A stretch of DNA of 64,000 bases, from contig CM060734.1 in assembly GCA_030704615.1 (NCBI GenBank), positions 54,702,042-54,766,041 of the forward strand, in the 5' to 3' direction. Of the stretch, positions 23,433 to 35,485 are shown one piece after another. This DNA comes from Takakia lepidozioides. Its lineage: Eukaryota; Streptophyta; Takakiopsida; Takakiales; Takakiaceae. The position numbers were made by a program, and so were the translations under genes. The notes under the pieces are model-generated. The model was given only the letters and a program-made list of their open reading frames with translations. It had not been told where the DNA came from and ran no database searches. Each line of letters starts with the position of its first letter. Position 1 is the first letter of the stretch.

Positions 23433-25760
23433 CTAAGTTCCAGGGTCCTGCGGACCCAGCTTCAGGAGGCATTTTGCTGCCCGTTCTGCAAGTTCCACCT
23501 CACCATGAAGATTGCAGGCACCAAGCAAGGTTCGCCACACCGAAGCATCTGGTTCCATTGGCATGTTCTTGATGAAGTCCTCTGCCTCATCCAAATGCCC
23601 TGCACGACCAAGAAGATCCACCATGCAGCCGAAATGCTCCATTGTAGGAATGAGGCCATGATCTGAACTCATGGATTTAAAGTACTGATGGCCTTCATCC
23701 ACAAGGCCCACATGACTACACGCAGTGAGAAGACATATAAAGGTGATACCGTTTGGCTTAAAACCTTCCTTTTTCATTTGTTGGAATAGCTGTAGGGCTT
23801 CTATACCACATCCATGCTGAGCATATCCGGCGATCATGGAGTTCCATGAGACAGCATTATGTTGAGCCATATTGTTGAATACCTGATGTGCATTATTGAA
23901 CCTCCCACACTTGGCATACATATCAACAAGGGCATTCTCCAGATTGATGTTTGGCACCACTTCAGCTTTCAGGATGTCAGCATGAACCTCCATGCCCTTT
24001 TCCAGCGCTGCCAGGCCGGAACAGGCATTGAGAACGCAAATGAACGTGACCCTGTCGGGCAGCACCCCTTCATGCACCATTTGCTCATAGGTCTCTAAAG
24101 CCTCCCTACCACATCCATTGTGAGCATATCCTGCGATCATTGCACTCCATGAGACCACATTCCGTTGAGCCATATTCTCAAACACTTGACGTGCATCCTT
24201 CATGCTCCCGCATTTGGCATACATGTCAACAAGAGTATTCTGCAGAATGTTGTCTGGCACAATTCTAAATTTCCTGATCTCAGCATGAACCCACATGGCC
24301 TTTTCCAGGGCTGCTAAGCTCGCACATGCATTTATGACAGAAATAAACGTGATGTTGTTGGGCGTAAGCCCTGCCTTTACCATTTGCTCATAGACCTCTA
24401 CAGCCTCCCTAGCACAACAATGCTGAGAATAGCCTGCAATCATGGAGTTCCAAGAGACCACATTTCGCTGAGCCATGTTGTCAAACACTTGACGTGCATC
24501 CATAATGCTACCACATTTGGCATACATAGCCACAAGGCTATTTTCTAGAATGATATCATGCGCAAGTCCAGCTTTAATGATGTCAGTATGCACCTTTCTG
24601 CCCTTTCCCAGGGCTGTGAGGCTGGCACATGCATTGAGAATGCAAATGTATGTGACATTGTTGGGCCTCACTCCTTCCTGTGTCATTTCCTCGTACATCT
24701 CAGAAGCCTCCCTACAACACTGATTGTAACCATATCCTGCAATCATGGCATTCCATGATACCACATTTCGTCGAGCCATATTGTCAAACACTTGACGTGC
24801 ATCCTTCATGCTACCACATTTGGCATACATGTCAGTAAGGGCAGTCTCCAGCACAACATTGGGTAGATTTCCCGCCTTGATGATGTCAGCATGGAGCTCC
24901 TTGCCCTTGTCCAGGGCTGCCAAGTTGACACATGCCTTGAGAAGGCCAATGAATGTGCCCTTGTTGGGTGTCACACGCTCCTGCTTCATCCACTTGTAGC
25001 TTTTGAAGGCTTCCCCACCACATCCCTCCTGAGTGTATCCTGCAATCATCGCATTCCATGAGACAACAGTCCGTTGAGCCAGGTTGTCAAACATTTCAGA
25101 AGCATATTTTACCCTCCCGCACCTGGCATACATGGCAACAAGGGCGTTGTCCAGAGTGACATCTGGTGCAATTCCGGCTTTAATGATGTGATCATGGACC
25201 TCCATCCCTTTTTCCAAGGCTGCCAGACTGGCACACCCATTGAGAATGCAAATGAACGTGACCTTGTCCGGTGTCACCCCATCCTGTATCATTTGCTCAT
25301 ACATACCAAATGCCTCCCTACCACATCCATGTCTAGCATAGCCTGCTATCATTATATTCCACGTAAACAGATCTCGTTTAGGCATTCTCTCAAAAACTTG
25401 GCGAGCATCCACCACACTCCCGCACTTGGCATACATATTGGCAAGGGTGTTTAGTAGGAATATGTTTGGCTTGAATACAGTCTGGATCATATGGCAGTGC
25501 ACCTGCTTTCCTGCTGATAGGTCTTTCATGTTAATGCACTCATGTAAAAGACATACGTAAGTAATGAAGTCCACTGAACTACCAAGTTGTTTCAAAATGA
25601 GCAGTGCCTCGTTGAGTTGTCCTGCCTTACATAGAGTCCTCACAGTTCCACAAGTGCAGGAAGAGCTCTTGTTGCGTCCCTTTCTTGATCCTCTTTCAAA
25701 AGCAATGGTCCTGGTGGAGGTGCCTGATACACTCAACTGTGGCTGGTTCACTCCTGTCAT
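23433..25760 (-). CDS. PLS-type pentatricopeptide repeat protein, C-terminally truncated
   Basis: Intronless 775-residue frame. PPR proteins bind organellar RNA base by base, and PLS types usually direct C-to-U editing through a C-terminal DYW domain. From about residue 35 onward the protein is a continuous array of P, L and S repeats with recurring VVSWNAMIAGY, LVDMYAKCGS and VTFICILNACASL, giving well over a dozen motifs. It ends with the first E-type motif (MEPDASVWRTLLGACNLHGE) and stops after LKLGPQDPGT, exactly where an E domain would continue with YVLLSNIY. Decayed E/DYW sequence follows downstream. The long intact array suggests it is either still translated as a truncated protein, perhaps pairing with a separate DYW partner, or only recently dead. 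No obvious transit peptide can be called by eye. The array's uniformity suggests repeat homogenisation. Confidence 0.92.
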   Translation of the reverse strand: MTGVNQPQLSVSGTSTRTIAFERGSRKGRNKSSSCTCGTVRTLCKAGQLNEALLILKQLGSSVDFITYVCLLHECINMKDLSAGKQVHCHMIQTVFKPNIFLLNTLANMYAKCGSVVDARQVFERMPKRDLFTWNIMIAGYARHGCGREAFGMYEQMIQDGVTPDKVTFICILNGCASLAALEKGMEVHDHIIKAGIAPDVTLDNALVAMYARCGRVKYASEMFDNLAQRTVVSWNAMIAGYTQEGCGGEAFKSYKWMKQERVTPNKGTFIGLLKACVNLAALDKGKELHADIIKAGNLPNVVLETALTDMYAKCGSMKDARQVFDNMARRNVVSWNAMIAGYGYNQCCREASEMYEEMTQEGVRPNNVTYICILNACASLTALGKGRKVHTDIIKAGLAHDIILENSLVAMYAKCGSIMDARQVFDNMAQRNVVSWNSMIAGYSQHCCAREAVEVYEQMVKAGLTPNNITFISVINACASLAALEKAMWVHAEIRKFRIVPDNILQNTLVDMYAKCGSMKDARQVFENMAQRNVVSWSAMIAGYAHNGCGREALETYEQMVHEGVLPDRVTFICVLNACSGLAALEKGMEVHADILKAEVVPNINLENALVDMYAKCGRFNNAHQVFNNMAQHNAVSWNSMIAGYAQHGCGIEALQLFQQMKKEGFKPNGITFICLLTACSHVGLVDEGHQYFKSMSSDHGLIPTMEHFGCMVDLLGRAGHLDEAEDFIKNMPMEPDASVWRTLLGACNLHGEVELAERAAKCLLKLGPQDPGT

Positions 25761-26109
25761 CCTGCATGCCTCAATCCTCTTAGGTACAAACCGTCACACT
25801 GAAACTGATGTAATGTATCTCAGAGCTCCTAGATAGAGCAAAGAAAGATCTCTGCGTGAGGACAAGCTCATTGTTATATGATGGCAGGTTGCTGTAGTTT
25901 ACCTTTTTACAACACAGCCAAAAGATGCAGCCTTTTAAAACCATAGTATATCAGTAGAGCCACTTCTGACAACTGTGTTCGCCTCATGCTGACAAACAGC
26001 TATGACACAAGAAAGTCATGTACGACTCCTCCATTGTATAACCTCGTATTCTACCCTAACACTTTTTCTCCCATCCCCACTAAATGGAGAGAGGTAACTC
26101 ACACCTCAT
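25761..26109. other. Upstream region of the PPR gene, nothing recognised
   Basis: Spacer between the PPR start codon and the stop codon of the OSB-like gene, both on the minus strand. It should hold the PPR promoter and the OSB-like 3' untranslated region. No motif stands out. Confidence 0.3.
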
Positions 26110-28478
26110 TCAAAACACAATAACTATGCAACAGATGGCTGATTCATGGGTCCCCTCCTGAAAATTATGAGGGTACTTAGAACATCCCATGAACCTGGCA
26201 GAGGACGCGGCTCGGGAGTCTGCATCCGGGTTAAAAGGAGGGACTGACTGGAAATACACTGACATTACCCCTCCAACAGCAAGCGCTGAACACTTCCCCA
26301 TAGCTGCTTCCAGCTTCTCCAATGAACCATCTGCCCATGCAGGGTTCCTGTAGCTATCAATCCACAGGGCCTTGTTGGTACTGTTGTGCTTGATATTTGG
26401 AACACTGGGACTGATCTGCACCCACACATCATCCTTGCCTTATTCAGCTATCCTTGCCTCCAAGACAAAAAGCATACAACGCTACCCTTTGTGAATATGT
26501 GGGAAGATGATGTCTGTGTGAAGGGAGGGAGAGGGAGGTGATTACAAAGCTCAACATGAGTTTCCTCCCTCTTCCTTGCCCAAACAAAAGTACAGAATAG
26601 GTCCTGGCGAACCTCTGCAGAACTCATCCCCACTGGATATGAACCCTGACATGGGTAAGCTGTAGGTTTGACCCCATCGGAATATAAACAATCAGGCTAC
26701 TACTATCATACTGCTTGAACACATTCAACGGAATGATCAATCCTACTACTGGGGAGTTAGTGTTGAACTAAGGGCTGGTCTTAATATCATGTTAGAAAGC
26801 AGAATGTAGATGTCAGCACTGCAACTTTAGCCCTCCATCTTAGATATGACACATGTGGCTGTGGTGCCCTGATGTGCATAGAGGGAGGGTGTCATCATTG
26901 ACCCTTCTGACACATCATCTCCAGGGCTTTGTACACGCAGGTTGTGGTTTCAAACCCACCGAAGTATCTGAAGCGGAATTTTCCATGGCCAGTGACAATC
27001 CAATTCTGGATCAACCTCACAATTGCAATGCCAGTGCATTGTCAAACACTCGCTTCTCTGTAACTGCTCCATTAGCCCTCTAGATTGCAAAGTGCCTTAA
27101 TTGAATGGGGTTGCACTGGCTGTGACAGTGCTAAAGAGAAAGGAAAGGAAAAAACAGCAAGGATGACAGAAGGAAATATCATTAAGTTGTGAAAGTTTCC
27201 TAATGCATTTTGTTGTCTGCTTCTGCTCACTCACCTTTTTGGCTGCATTGTCCCACCATTGCGTGGGGCTTGAAAAGAATTTGCTCCACAGCTTGCCGGC
27301 ATCTGTGCTACATATATATGCACATTTGCCTGCAACCCCAGTAATAATATCACATTACACCACTCACCAGACAAACCAACTTACAAAGCCCATCATAAAA
27401 GGTTCCCATACATGTCATGCAACTGGTGTGGAACCTAGACCTAAATTTCCGAGAACAAGAGCTCACCTCAGCTGTTAGCCGGGCAAGAAGTTGAGAAACG
27501 TCAGAAAAGAGCAAGAGGGCTACTTCCCTGGTCAATGAAGCTATGGATCACTGAAGTATACTGTGGCTTTCAGGAGAATATAGTTGCTCGGCTTGCCAAA
27601 AAGGTTCCCTCCTGATTTAATAAGGAGCTTTGACAGGGTGTGATGAATGCAAAGTCCACCCAACAACTGCTATCAGATACAGCAAGCTAGATTACACAGA
27701 GGAATAAGGGAGGAGTTAAACTTGAATGCAGCAGCATTCACAACTAACCACCCCCACCCCACAAAGGAAAAACCCCATATCCAGATGGGTAGGAGAGACA
27801 GGAGTACTTAATTACACTTTGCTCGTCATAAGCCTCGTGGCCATGGATAGCATTCGAACTTTGGCCATGCAAAACGATGTAGGGAGAGGGGCAGGGAACA
27901 GGGGGAGAACAGACAAATGCACTACATTGGGAACTTCAACCTGCCATCCCAATGTTTATCAATACCTTTGCAACGTTCTCACCTGTGGCACTGTACCCAT
28001 ATCACCCTCCCATGCATGCATAATTCCTACGACTACCGCTGCTTGGTTTAACTAACTCTTGTCGACTAGTCCAGGTATTGAGATGGTACTTTGATGACAT
28101 CTTGCATAGAAATTGAGATAAATTTGGTTAGGTTTCTCTGGCTGTCCACAGAACGCATATTCTTATTCCCCTATCCCCAATCATCCCTTCGAAAGGACTC
28201 CTTGGAGCCCATCAAGCCATACCAGTCTGAAAAACAGATTACCTGTTGGAAACCTCAGTTTTAGAAAGGCTGGCCAGGTTGAATTCCGTATACATTCTTC
28301 CGGTATCCATTGTGTTGGCAATTTCCTTCCCTAATATGACCTGGGGCGTACACTGCCTGTGATTGCGCTCCACATTCCAACCACCACCTCCACCACCTCC
28401 TCCTCCTCCTCCTCCTCTTCTTTTTCTGGTCTCCACAGCCCGGCAATTGGCTTGAAACTGCTGCAAACAGATCTCCAT
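26110..28478 (-). CDS. OSB-like organellar single-stranded DNA-binding protein
   Basis: OSB proteins bind single-stranded DNA in mitochondria or plastids and limit recombination. Proposed exons: 28478-28243 (ATG at 28478), one ending LLARLTAE near 27475 that joins in phase, one ending near 27232, and a C-terminal part from about 26430 to the stop at 26110. A further exon may lie at 26633-26448. Family evidence is LWSKFFSSPTQWWDNAAKK (the W-x-F-x-NP-x-WWDN type block) and PNIKHNSTNKALWIDSYRNPAW, which matches the PDFKHK...ALWL PDF motif. The PDF triplet itself reads PNI here. Exon 1 carries a poly-glycine run from a GGA/GGT microsatellite, and its OB-fold is not obvious. The gene is head-to-head with DCP2. 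Exon joins in the middle are uncertain. Confidence 0.6.
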
Positions 28479-29032
28479 GCAATGCGATTTGGAACATGCA
28501 GAGGGGGAACTAAAGTATACACCCCACATATTCTTAAATCATTAAGTACAAGGCGAATATTGGAAACAGCGTAGCCTTGGAGAGACTTGTCAGGACCCTC
28601 AAAAAGTGTCACGGATCAGCGGATTCTCGGAAAGTGGAAACCCATGCAGACGACGAAGTTCTGCAGAGCACCACACGGAAGCCCTGCATTCAAGCGGAGA
28701 TGAGACTGCAAAACCTGACTGTGCAAAACCTACTACCGTAGTGGGATAGCCCGTGGCTGCCTAATAATAATTATTCGGCAGTTAGGCACCTTCAAGAAAT
28801 TTTTCTAAATTAGGCATCTTGAATGTGAGGCTAAACGGATGGCTCAGGAACAGTGAATCCGATGGCGCTCCTTTCTTTTCTTGGGCAATCAGGAGTTGGG
28901 CTTTTGGTCTCGGGTCCAGAGTTGTCTGTAGAGAAGCAGGCCTGCGGGATTCAAAGCAAGGTAGCGGGAACTTAGCACATGGAGGCAGCATGTGCGTTTG
29001 AGATCCTGGGCTTGGAGTTTTAGATTGGGAAG
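28479..29032. promoter_or_regulatory. Divergent promoter of the OSB-like gene and DCP2
   Basis: This 554-bp interval separates the two start codons. It includes a piece at about 28752-28815 with GCCTAATAATAATTATT, TTAGGCACCTTCAAG and TTAGGCATCTTG. It resembles the interior of the MITE at 51748-52101, so a remnant of that transposon family lies in this promoter. No TATA box is obvious. Confidence 0.45.
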
Positions 29033-32000
29033 ATGGCAGGCATGATGCGGGGAGGTGGAACTCCTCAGAGATCCACACTCCCTTCTCAGGAGCTTCTGGA
29101 TGATCTTTGCAGGTGGGTCGGGTTTTTTTTTCTCATTGTTTTTGCTGTGGTTGCAACTGTACAGCGGTAGTGCTAGCATCTGAGAGTGAATAGTTTATGC
29201 TGTGTGCAGCCGGTTTGTGTTGAATGCCCCAGAGGAGGAGCTCCAATCATTTGAAAGGATTCTGTTCCTGGTGGAGCAAGCGCACTGGTTCTATGAAGAC
29301 AACACAATGGAGCAAAATCACTCCTTAAAGACTCTGTCATTACGTGACTTCACCTCTTTAAGTATCCTATGGAGTGCATATTTGCTTGAGTGTACTATGG
29401 TGGTTATCAAGTTTTCCAAGTTAAGATTGCTCTTGAAAGAAATGCAGAGAGGAGAGAAGACTCTGACCAGTGAAACTAGGCCATAACAATGAGACAAGAT
29501 TCAAGCTCGGTGCTAGTGGTGCACATGGAACTTAGAAAAGAACAGGCATTGACTATCTGTAAGGCCCATTTTCTGGAGAGTTTCTATAGGTATCCATCGA
29601 AATCACAGCTGCAAATGGCCCTTCATGAGTCCTCTCGAAGTGACTCGGGCATCGAAGGATCAGGTGGAAGTGTGATCTATTCAGGGGGTTAAACTGGAAT
29701 ACGTAATAGATGATTACTGGGGTTCAATGATTGTTGTGTATCCATTGGTCTGCAGAACTTGCAATCTGCAAGAATTCCATGGGATTGGGCTCAATCAGGC
29801 TTGTGTCTGTCTGTCCCAATCAATTGAAAAGAAAACTATTTGCTAAGCCGCAGTGGGATACTTTTTTTAGGATATCATGGAGGCTGCTAGGATGACACTA
29901 TGTAATTTTTACTTTGCCTTAACCTTGCTATGCTGCAAGTGTTTCAGAGCTGTTCAGCATTGCGACCATACATAGGACACATTGATGATATCTATAAAGA
30001 CTTCAAAGATTACAAGACTCGCGTGCCTGTGACTGGTGCCATAATTCTTGACGATTCATATGAGAGGGTGGGTGCTGTTAGTACCTTTAGTGATTGACTT
30101 TCATGTGCTCTTAAAGTGGAGGATATAAATCAAAGGAAAAGGAAGATTAGTAGGGAAGCATGCATGGAGATTTCACTTGCAAATGTGGAGAGATGCTTGT
30201 GAGTCGTGGCAAATGATTCGCCTCTGGAGGTGCAAGTGGATTATTTTTGGCTTCCCACTAGGCTGTAGGTCTGGAATTTGGCTAAAGCTCTCCTCTGGTC
30301 ATGCAGTGTTTGCTGGTGAAGGGTTGGAAAGCTGGTGCAAGCTGGAGCTTCCCTCGAGGCAAGAAGAACAAAGATGAGGAGGATTCCAACTGTGCTGTAA
30401 GGGAGGTAAGTTTTAGATTTTTTGTTGCGCATGAAACCCATCCTTGGAGTGGACTGAAGCTCCTAGTATTGATGTGGATGTGCGCAACTTTGCAGGTATG
30501 GGAAGAGACAGGGTATGATGTGTCAGGGCAGCTGAAGGTGGAAGATCACCTGGAAGTGGTGATTGCGCAGCAGCGAATGCGCCTCTATATTATTGGGGGT
30601 GTCAAGGATGACACCCCCTTTGCTCCTCAAACCAAAAAAGAAATAAGTGTATGTTTCACTCCTTGTATCTTATGCGCACCTTCTTAACCCTACCTTTCTG
30701 ATCTGGAGAAATAATACGGCCTTGCTTAAAGGCTGGAAGGTGTGCGCTCAGTTAGACTCATGTAAGTTATACATTTTATTCTATGCCAGATTACGCCCAC
30801 TCTGGCATGACCTCTCTATTGCAGCTGTGGTGTGCAGGAGATAGCCTGGCACCGAGTGGACGAACTGCCAATGGGAAGCAATGAGACCTCATCTCATCAT
30901 CGGGGTCCAACTGGGCTCAAGTACTTTATGGTCTGGCCGTTTGTTGGGTATGTGTCCTATATTCACACTCAGAGTTTCTCATCTCTAAGGTAATAACAGC
31001 TGGGATGTCACTGTGTTGAAAAACAGAGTCCTGCAATTCTCATGTTCTGTGCAACTGTGTGAGCTGTTCTGCTCAATAGTTCAGGTTTCCCTCTCATGAA
31101 GAAATCATGAGGAGTCTCTGTCATAGAGACCAGTTCAATCTGCTGTACAATGCCTTGATGGAGCTGGAGATTATGAGTAATTGATGATTCGATTCATGTG
31201 TGATTTCCCATGACTTATTATTGGAGTGTGTTGCAAATACCCACGCTGTCTGCTGGGCGATACAGACCATTACAAGATTGGATAGTCACACACCGTCCTC
31301 CAGGGCTCCCAAGATCCGAGACTCCCATTAAAGGCACGAATACTTCCATGCTGTATCTATCTATTGTAGGAACTTCACTTTTCTGAATTGAGAATTATAG
31401 GACTTCAGGGATGTTATTTCTGTAGACTCCAGATGCGAGAGCCTTGTGCCCACTCTGAAGAGTTGGGGAAGAGGGGGAAGGGGGATGGAGAGAGAGGGGG
31501 GTTAGAGACATGACCCTGACTGAAGTCATCATCGAGAGCCTCCTCCTCTTGCAGGTACCCTTTCGGGGGTGGGCAGGGGGATGGATGGAGAACAGGATGG
31601 GGGCCATCACTATGGTGGAAGGCTTGCTATAGAAGTGGGATGTAACCAAGCTGGGTGGGTTAGCATTTCTTTACTGACAAATGTCATGATTTAGGTTTTC
31701 GGTTTATGAAGTGTGGTATGGGTTGCTTCCCTCCTTGCAGAAGTAACAGCAAGGGGGAAGGTGGGTGTGGCAAGTGAGGGAAATACATCTGATGTATACA
31801 CCATGTTGTCATTTTCATGCAGGAACTACAGTTTGGAAGGTGAAGAACGCTTCTTCCAGCAGTTCTGGGCTTCTGGCCCCTCCTGGTCAAAGCATACCTT
31901 TATTGCCGACGCCCATTGCCATCTCTGCTTCCCCTTCTGCACCCCCTGAATCAGGGGAGAGCCAAGTCAATAGTCCTAGTCAGGACCTTCCTGGGAAGGC

Positions 32001-32055
32001 GTTTCGAAATTTCAGATTTGATTTTGCTGTTATTCTGCAGCAGCTGGAAGGCTAG
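29033..32055 (+). CDS. DCP2: mRNA-decapping enzyme DCP2
   Basis: Nudix hydrolase that removes the m7G cap to start 5'-3' mRNA decay in cytoplasmic P-bodies. Exons in phase: 29033-29112, 29210-29361, 29940-30067, 30307-30405, 30496-30648, 30838-30947. One or two less certain exons lie at 31.4-31.65 kb, and the last is 31823-32055. The N-terminal Box-A helical domain contains LPSQELLDDLCSRFVLNAPE and FLVEQAHWFYED. The catalytic domain has VPVTGAIILDDSYERCLLVK and a complete Nudix box (G-x5-E-x7-REVWEETGY), including the Glu residues that bind metal. RLYIIGGV, TKKEIS and EIAWHRVDELP (Box B side) follow. The tail ends with the conserved AFRNFRFDFAVIL motif seen at plant DCP2 C-termini. The start is supported by the N-terminus and the in-phase donor. 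Confidence 0.94.
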
Positions 32056-34987
32056 TGATTTTTGCTTTTTCCTGAGGGACTATGTGGCAGTGCTGGTAGC
32101 CTTGTGCCTACTGTTCCTTTGGTCTCCTTGGATGTTATGGGGCCAAGGAACAGGAGGCTTGCTTCTATAAAAATGTAGCATCTCATCAGTTTTGAAAACA
32201 AGGTCCAAGTGATCTTGGAAAATTTGTAGAGGTTTCATGAGCGTTCGCTTGTAAATTTCCATATACTGTACCAACAATTATTTGATGCTGCCTAATTTTT
32301 CATCCGATCTGCAATGTCTACTACGGATTGAGATCCCCACTCTCACTCAGTTGAAATGACTTGACAACTGGACTGTGTAGGAGTACATTTCTTTTCACAC
32401 ATAAAAGAAAGGTTGGAGGTGCAAAAGCAAAGGTTGGCTCATGCTACTTCTGACCATGCATAGATAAGTTATGGAGTGTTTGCAGCCTTCATTTCAACTA
32501 CTAGAAAGGGGCTAACTGGGTCAACTGGTTACTTAAATGCGTGAGTCCTTGGGACATTTGGTTCCTTGGGGGAGGGTTGGGTAACCGCAATGGCCATTAG
32601 AAGGTGTTCACCTTCCAATGGAAGGCATTAACAACTTCATTTTAGTGTATGGATTTCAATTCTTCACACATGGGCCTCGACATAGGACACGTGTGGATAG
32701 ATAGGGGATTGCACTTGGACTTATGTGACATTGGACACTTGGGCCAACAGCACAGGCTACCCTAGTATTAGTTACGTACCATAGTGAAAAAAATTATTGG
32801 TTCAAACTTGTTCCATTTGGATTTACTGCATGACTATTTTAACTTTAATTAAAATAACTGACATTAGTACTTTTGACTCAAATTGTAGTGGAGTGGATAG
32901 TATGATGCCCAAGCGACCTGAATCAGGTCGATCCCAAATTCATCCACGAGATAACTCCCATGAATGAAAGTGGATGAAAAAAGTGCCTGAACAAAAAATG
33001 TGCGCTGGCCCAACACGCACATGGAGCAATTTATCCTCCAGAACTGTTGACTTGCCGACATGGCATGCAACTATTGGCTGGTCTGGAAATTGTTCCAACC
33101 CACAAAAATTACCATCTACACATGTGGATTTGGAATTTTCAAAAAAATTTGGGATTCCTCTTTGTCTTCTCCACCACAGGAATTTGCATTTCATAACAAG
33201 CACTGCCTTCCAGGCAGCTTTTTCATTTGTTGGAGTTGTTTCACTGGTGGCCTGTACCCCTCTTATTGGACATACAAAGGAGGCATATGCAATTTTTGGA
33301 GAAATCCCTCCAAATTTGGAGAGTACCCTTGTAACTGGGCATACTGTGTGAATGTAGAGGTCCGTGCCTCAGCAAAAATCAGGAAGGTCGCCAATGACCT
33401 TGGTCAAACTGCATTTCTCCATCTCCATTTCTGTGTTTTTGCAAAATCCACCCTATATAAATGTTATAATCTACCAGTTCTGACGGTCAAATCTCCCCTA
33501 ATTTTGTCAGCAGGTACATGTAGTAGGTAGGTACCAGTTGGTACGGTTCATACTTGTGGATGTATGTCAGCTGTCAGATACAGCTTCATCCATGGGACTA
33601 GGTCTTTTGGGGCTGACCCACCAAAAGGGCTCGCGACCCTTAGGGGTTAAAGCTGGTCACACTTATTTGTTCCAATACCACCTCACTTTCTCACTTTTGG
33701 TCACCCCACTTGGGCCTTTTTTATAAAGGTATGCGCCATGCAAGGGCTTGATTCCCACCTGGCTTTTGGGCATGGATGAATGGTACCGTGAATGGAGTCT
33801 CTTTGGTCTGCTGGACATCCGCTGCAGGGCTAGTTTCTGCAACACTTCCCTGCCCAACAACCTGCCCTTGCGCTCGATGTTCATTCATGCTAACGAATGA
33901 CACCGGATGAGGCTTTCAGTTAATCTTAGCTGGATGTAGGTGGAGTAGCCGTTACGCATTAGACGCTGATATAGCTGGCTATATTAAGTTGATGTTGTCT
34001 TTAGTTAACAGTTAGATTAGGATCAGATTAGATGATGTGGCAGGCTTGTGTGCCCTGGCTGGGATGGCATCTGGCTGACCAATGGAAGGCAGCCGTTTGG
34101 CCAAGATAGGATTACGTGCTTAAATACTATATAAATCAAAGCACTCCCGGTGGTGGATTTTGGATCTCATTTGGTGTACTTGTGTTGGATGGAAAGTGGT
34201 TCCTTGTGTTAAGTTGTTGGAAGATTCCCCCTACTTAGGGTGCTCTGCTTTACAAGGCATACATCCCCAATGCAGGTCATTTCCCGGGATAGAGAGGAAT
34301 AATCCGACGGCCCCAGAATCTAGCCTCACAGCCCTCTCTCTCAATGTGACAAACGGCTAACCTCCCAAGCGACCCGAATTGGGTCACTTGCTTTGGGAGA
34401 TTCGTCACAGCATCATAAGATGCTCTCGGATGGGAATGAGGTCTGAACGAGAAATCTAGATCTGCCTCTTAGGAAGCCTCTCCTGAAAATAAAAATAAGA
34501 AAATAAAAAAAAAGTGGCACGGGCGAATTTAGGCCCGTCAGCATTGCCCTAAACGAGCTGCGCTTCTTGAGTTGACTGGACAGGTGGCAGGTACAAAGCA
34601 CTAAGCCGGCTGTAGTCCCGACTTAGGGTTAGGCTGCATGCGGCGGCCCACCCTATCTCACTTCGTGTTTTAGGTTAGGCGGGTGGCGCCACGTTGCCCC
34701 TGCAGCCCCATGGGGTGGCAGCCCACGGGACGTGACCCCCCAAAAACGGAATATTCTTCCGGAAAATCCTCCCTGAGCCCCACCTGAAGTCAGGTTGTGG
34801 GTCCCAAGACAATATTGCACTTAGGGCCAAAAAGTTTCCTAAAAATTTACTAAATTGTATAAATTTTTTCACATTGTGGAGCATTGGCATGGCACCTACA
34901 CAACTACAATCTGGTTTTTCAAAAAGTTGGGAAATATTGCACCTCCTTTGGAGGCTACTGTCACCATTCAATTTTTCACCTTTTTAC
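32056..34987. other. Gene-poor region, no confident feature
   Basis: Follows DCP2. A plus-strand frame of 156 codons at 33060-33530 and an overlapping one of 125 codons at 32974-33351 have unusual Cys/Phe/Trp-rich or unrecognised composition and no known domain. A TATA-like CTATATAAAT near 34126-34135 sits in sequence that could be an old retroelement end, but no LTR pair or coding remnant supports that. Confidence 0.3.
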
Positions 34988-35485
34988 CAGTGTTGGACTG
35001 GTATATAGGTGAAGGACTGGTATAAAGTACTGGTATATGCACTGGTATTAGATACCAGACCAGTCTGGTATCGTTTGGGAGAATACTTGGTCATATACCT
35101 GACCAGGCTGGTATCAGTTTTTCCATACTAGCCACAATACCAGTACTCCCCCGCAGTCTACCTCATTTACTCTGGTATGTGTACCATATTAATTTATGTG
35201 TACATTTGCCTATACATTTATATTTATGTATATTTACTTCTAAAGCCATCTTGAATTACAAGTTTATCAAATAACAAATATCAAGTGAAAATAAATACAA
35301 TACACGTAAAGGATGATACCAGAGTTGATACCTCATACCAGCTGGTATTGTGGTCATGATACTCATACTCATACCAGTATTTGTACAAATATACATCCAC
35401 CATTATATAGACCAGACTGCTTTGTGATAGGCCTGGTACCATGACCAGACTGGTATGTAATAAACTTGATACCAGTCCAACACTG
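34988..35485. mobile_element. hAT-like non-autonomous element B (ACTGGTAT word)
   Basis: 498-bp element starting CAGTGTTGGACTGGTAT and ending ATACCAGTCCAACACTG, giving inverted ends of at least 17 bp. It is flanked by perfect 8-bp direct repeats CTTTTTAC (34980-34987 and 35486-35493). Most of its length is made of ACTGGTAT/ATACCAGT words in both orientations around an AT-rich centre. It has no coding capacity. This is the cleanest member of the four-element family. Confidence 0.92.

Noticed and set aside
26850-26960. Another tRNA-derived SINE (GGTTTCAAACCC near 26944)
   Set aside because: The B box-like match has no A box at the right distance and no second copy in the window.
28389-28430. 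Poly-Glu/poly-Gly/poly-Ser run as a functional domain
   Set aside because: It is a trinucleotide microsatellite read in several frames. Only the poly-Gly reading fits the splice pattern.
32974-33530. Protein-coding gene from overlapping 125- and 156-codon frames
   Set aside because: Two frames overlap with unusual composition. There is no domain, no splice context and no neighbouring regulatory signal.
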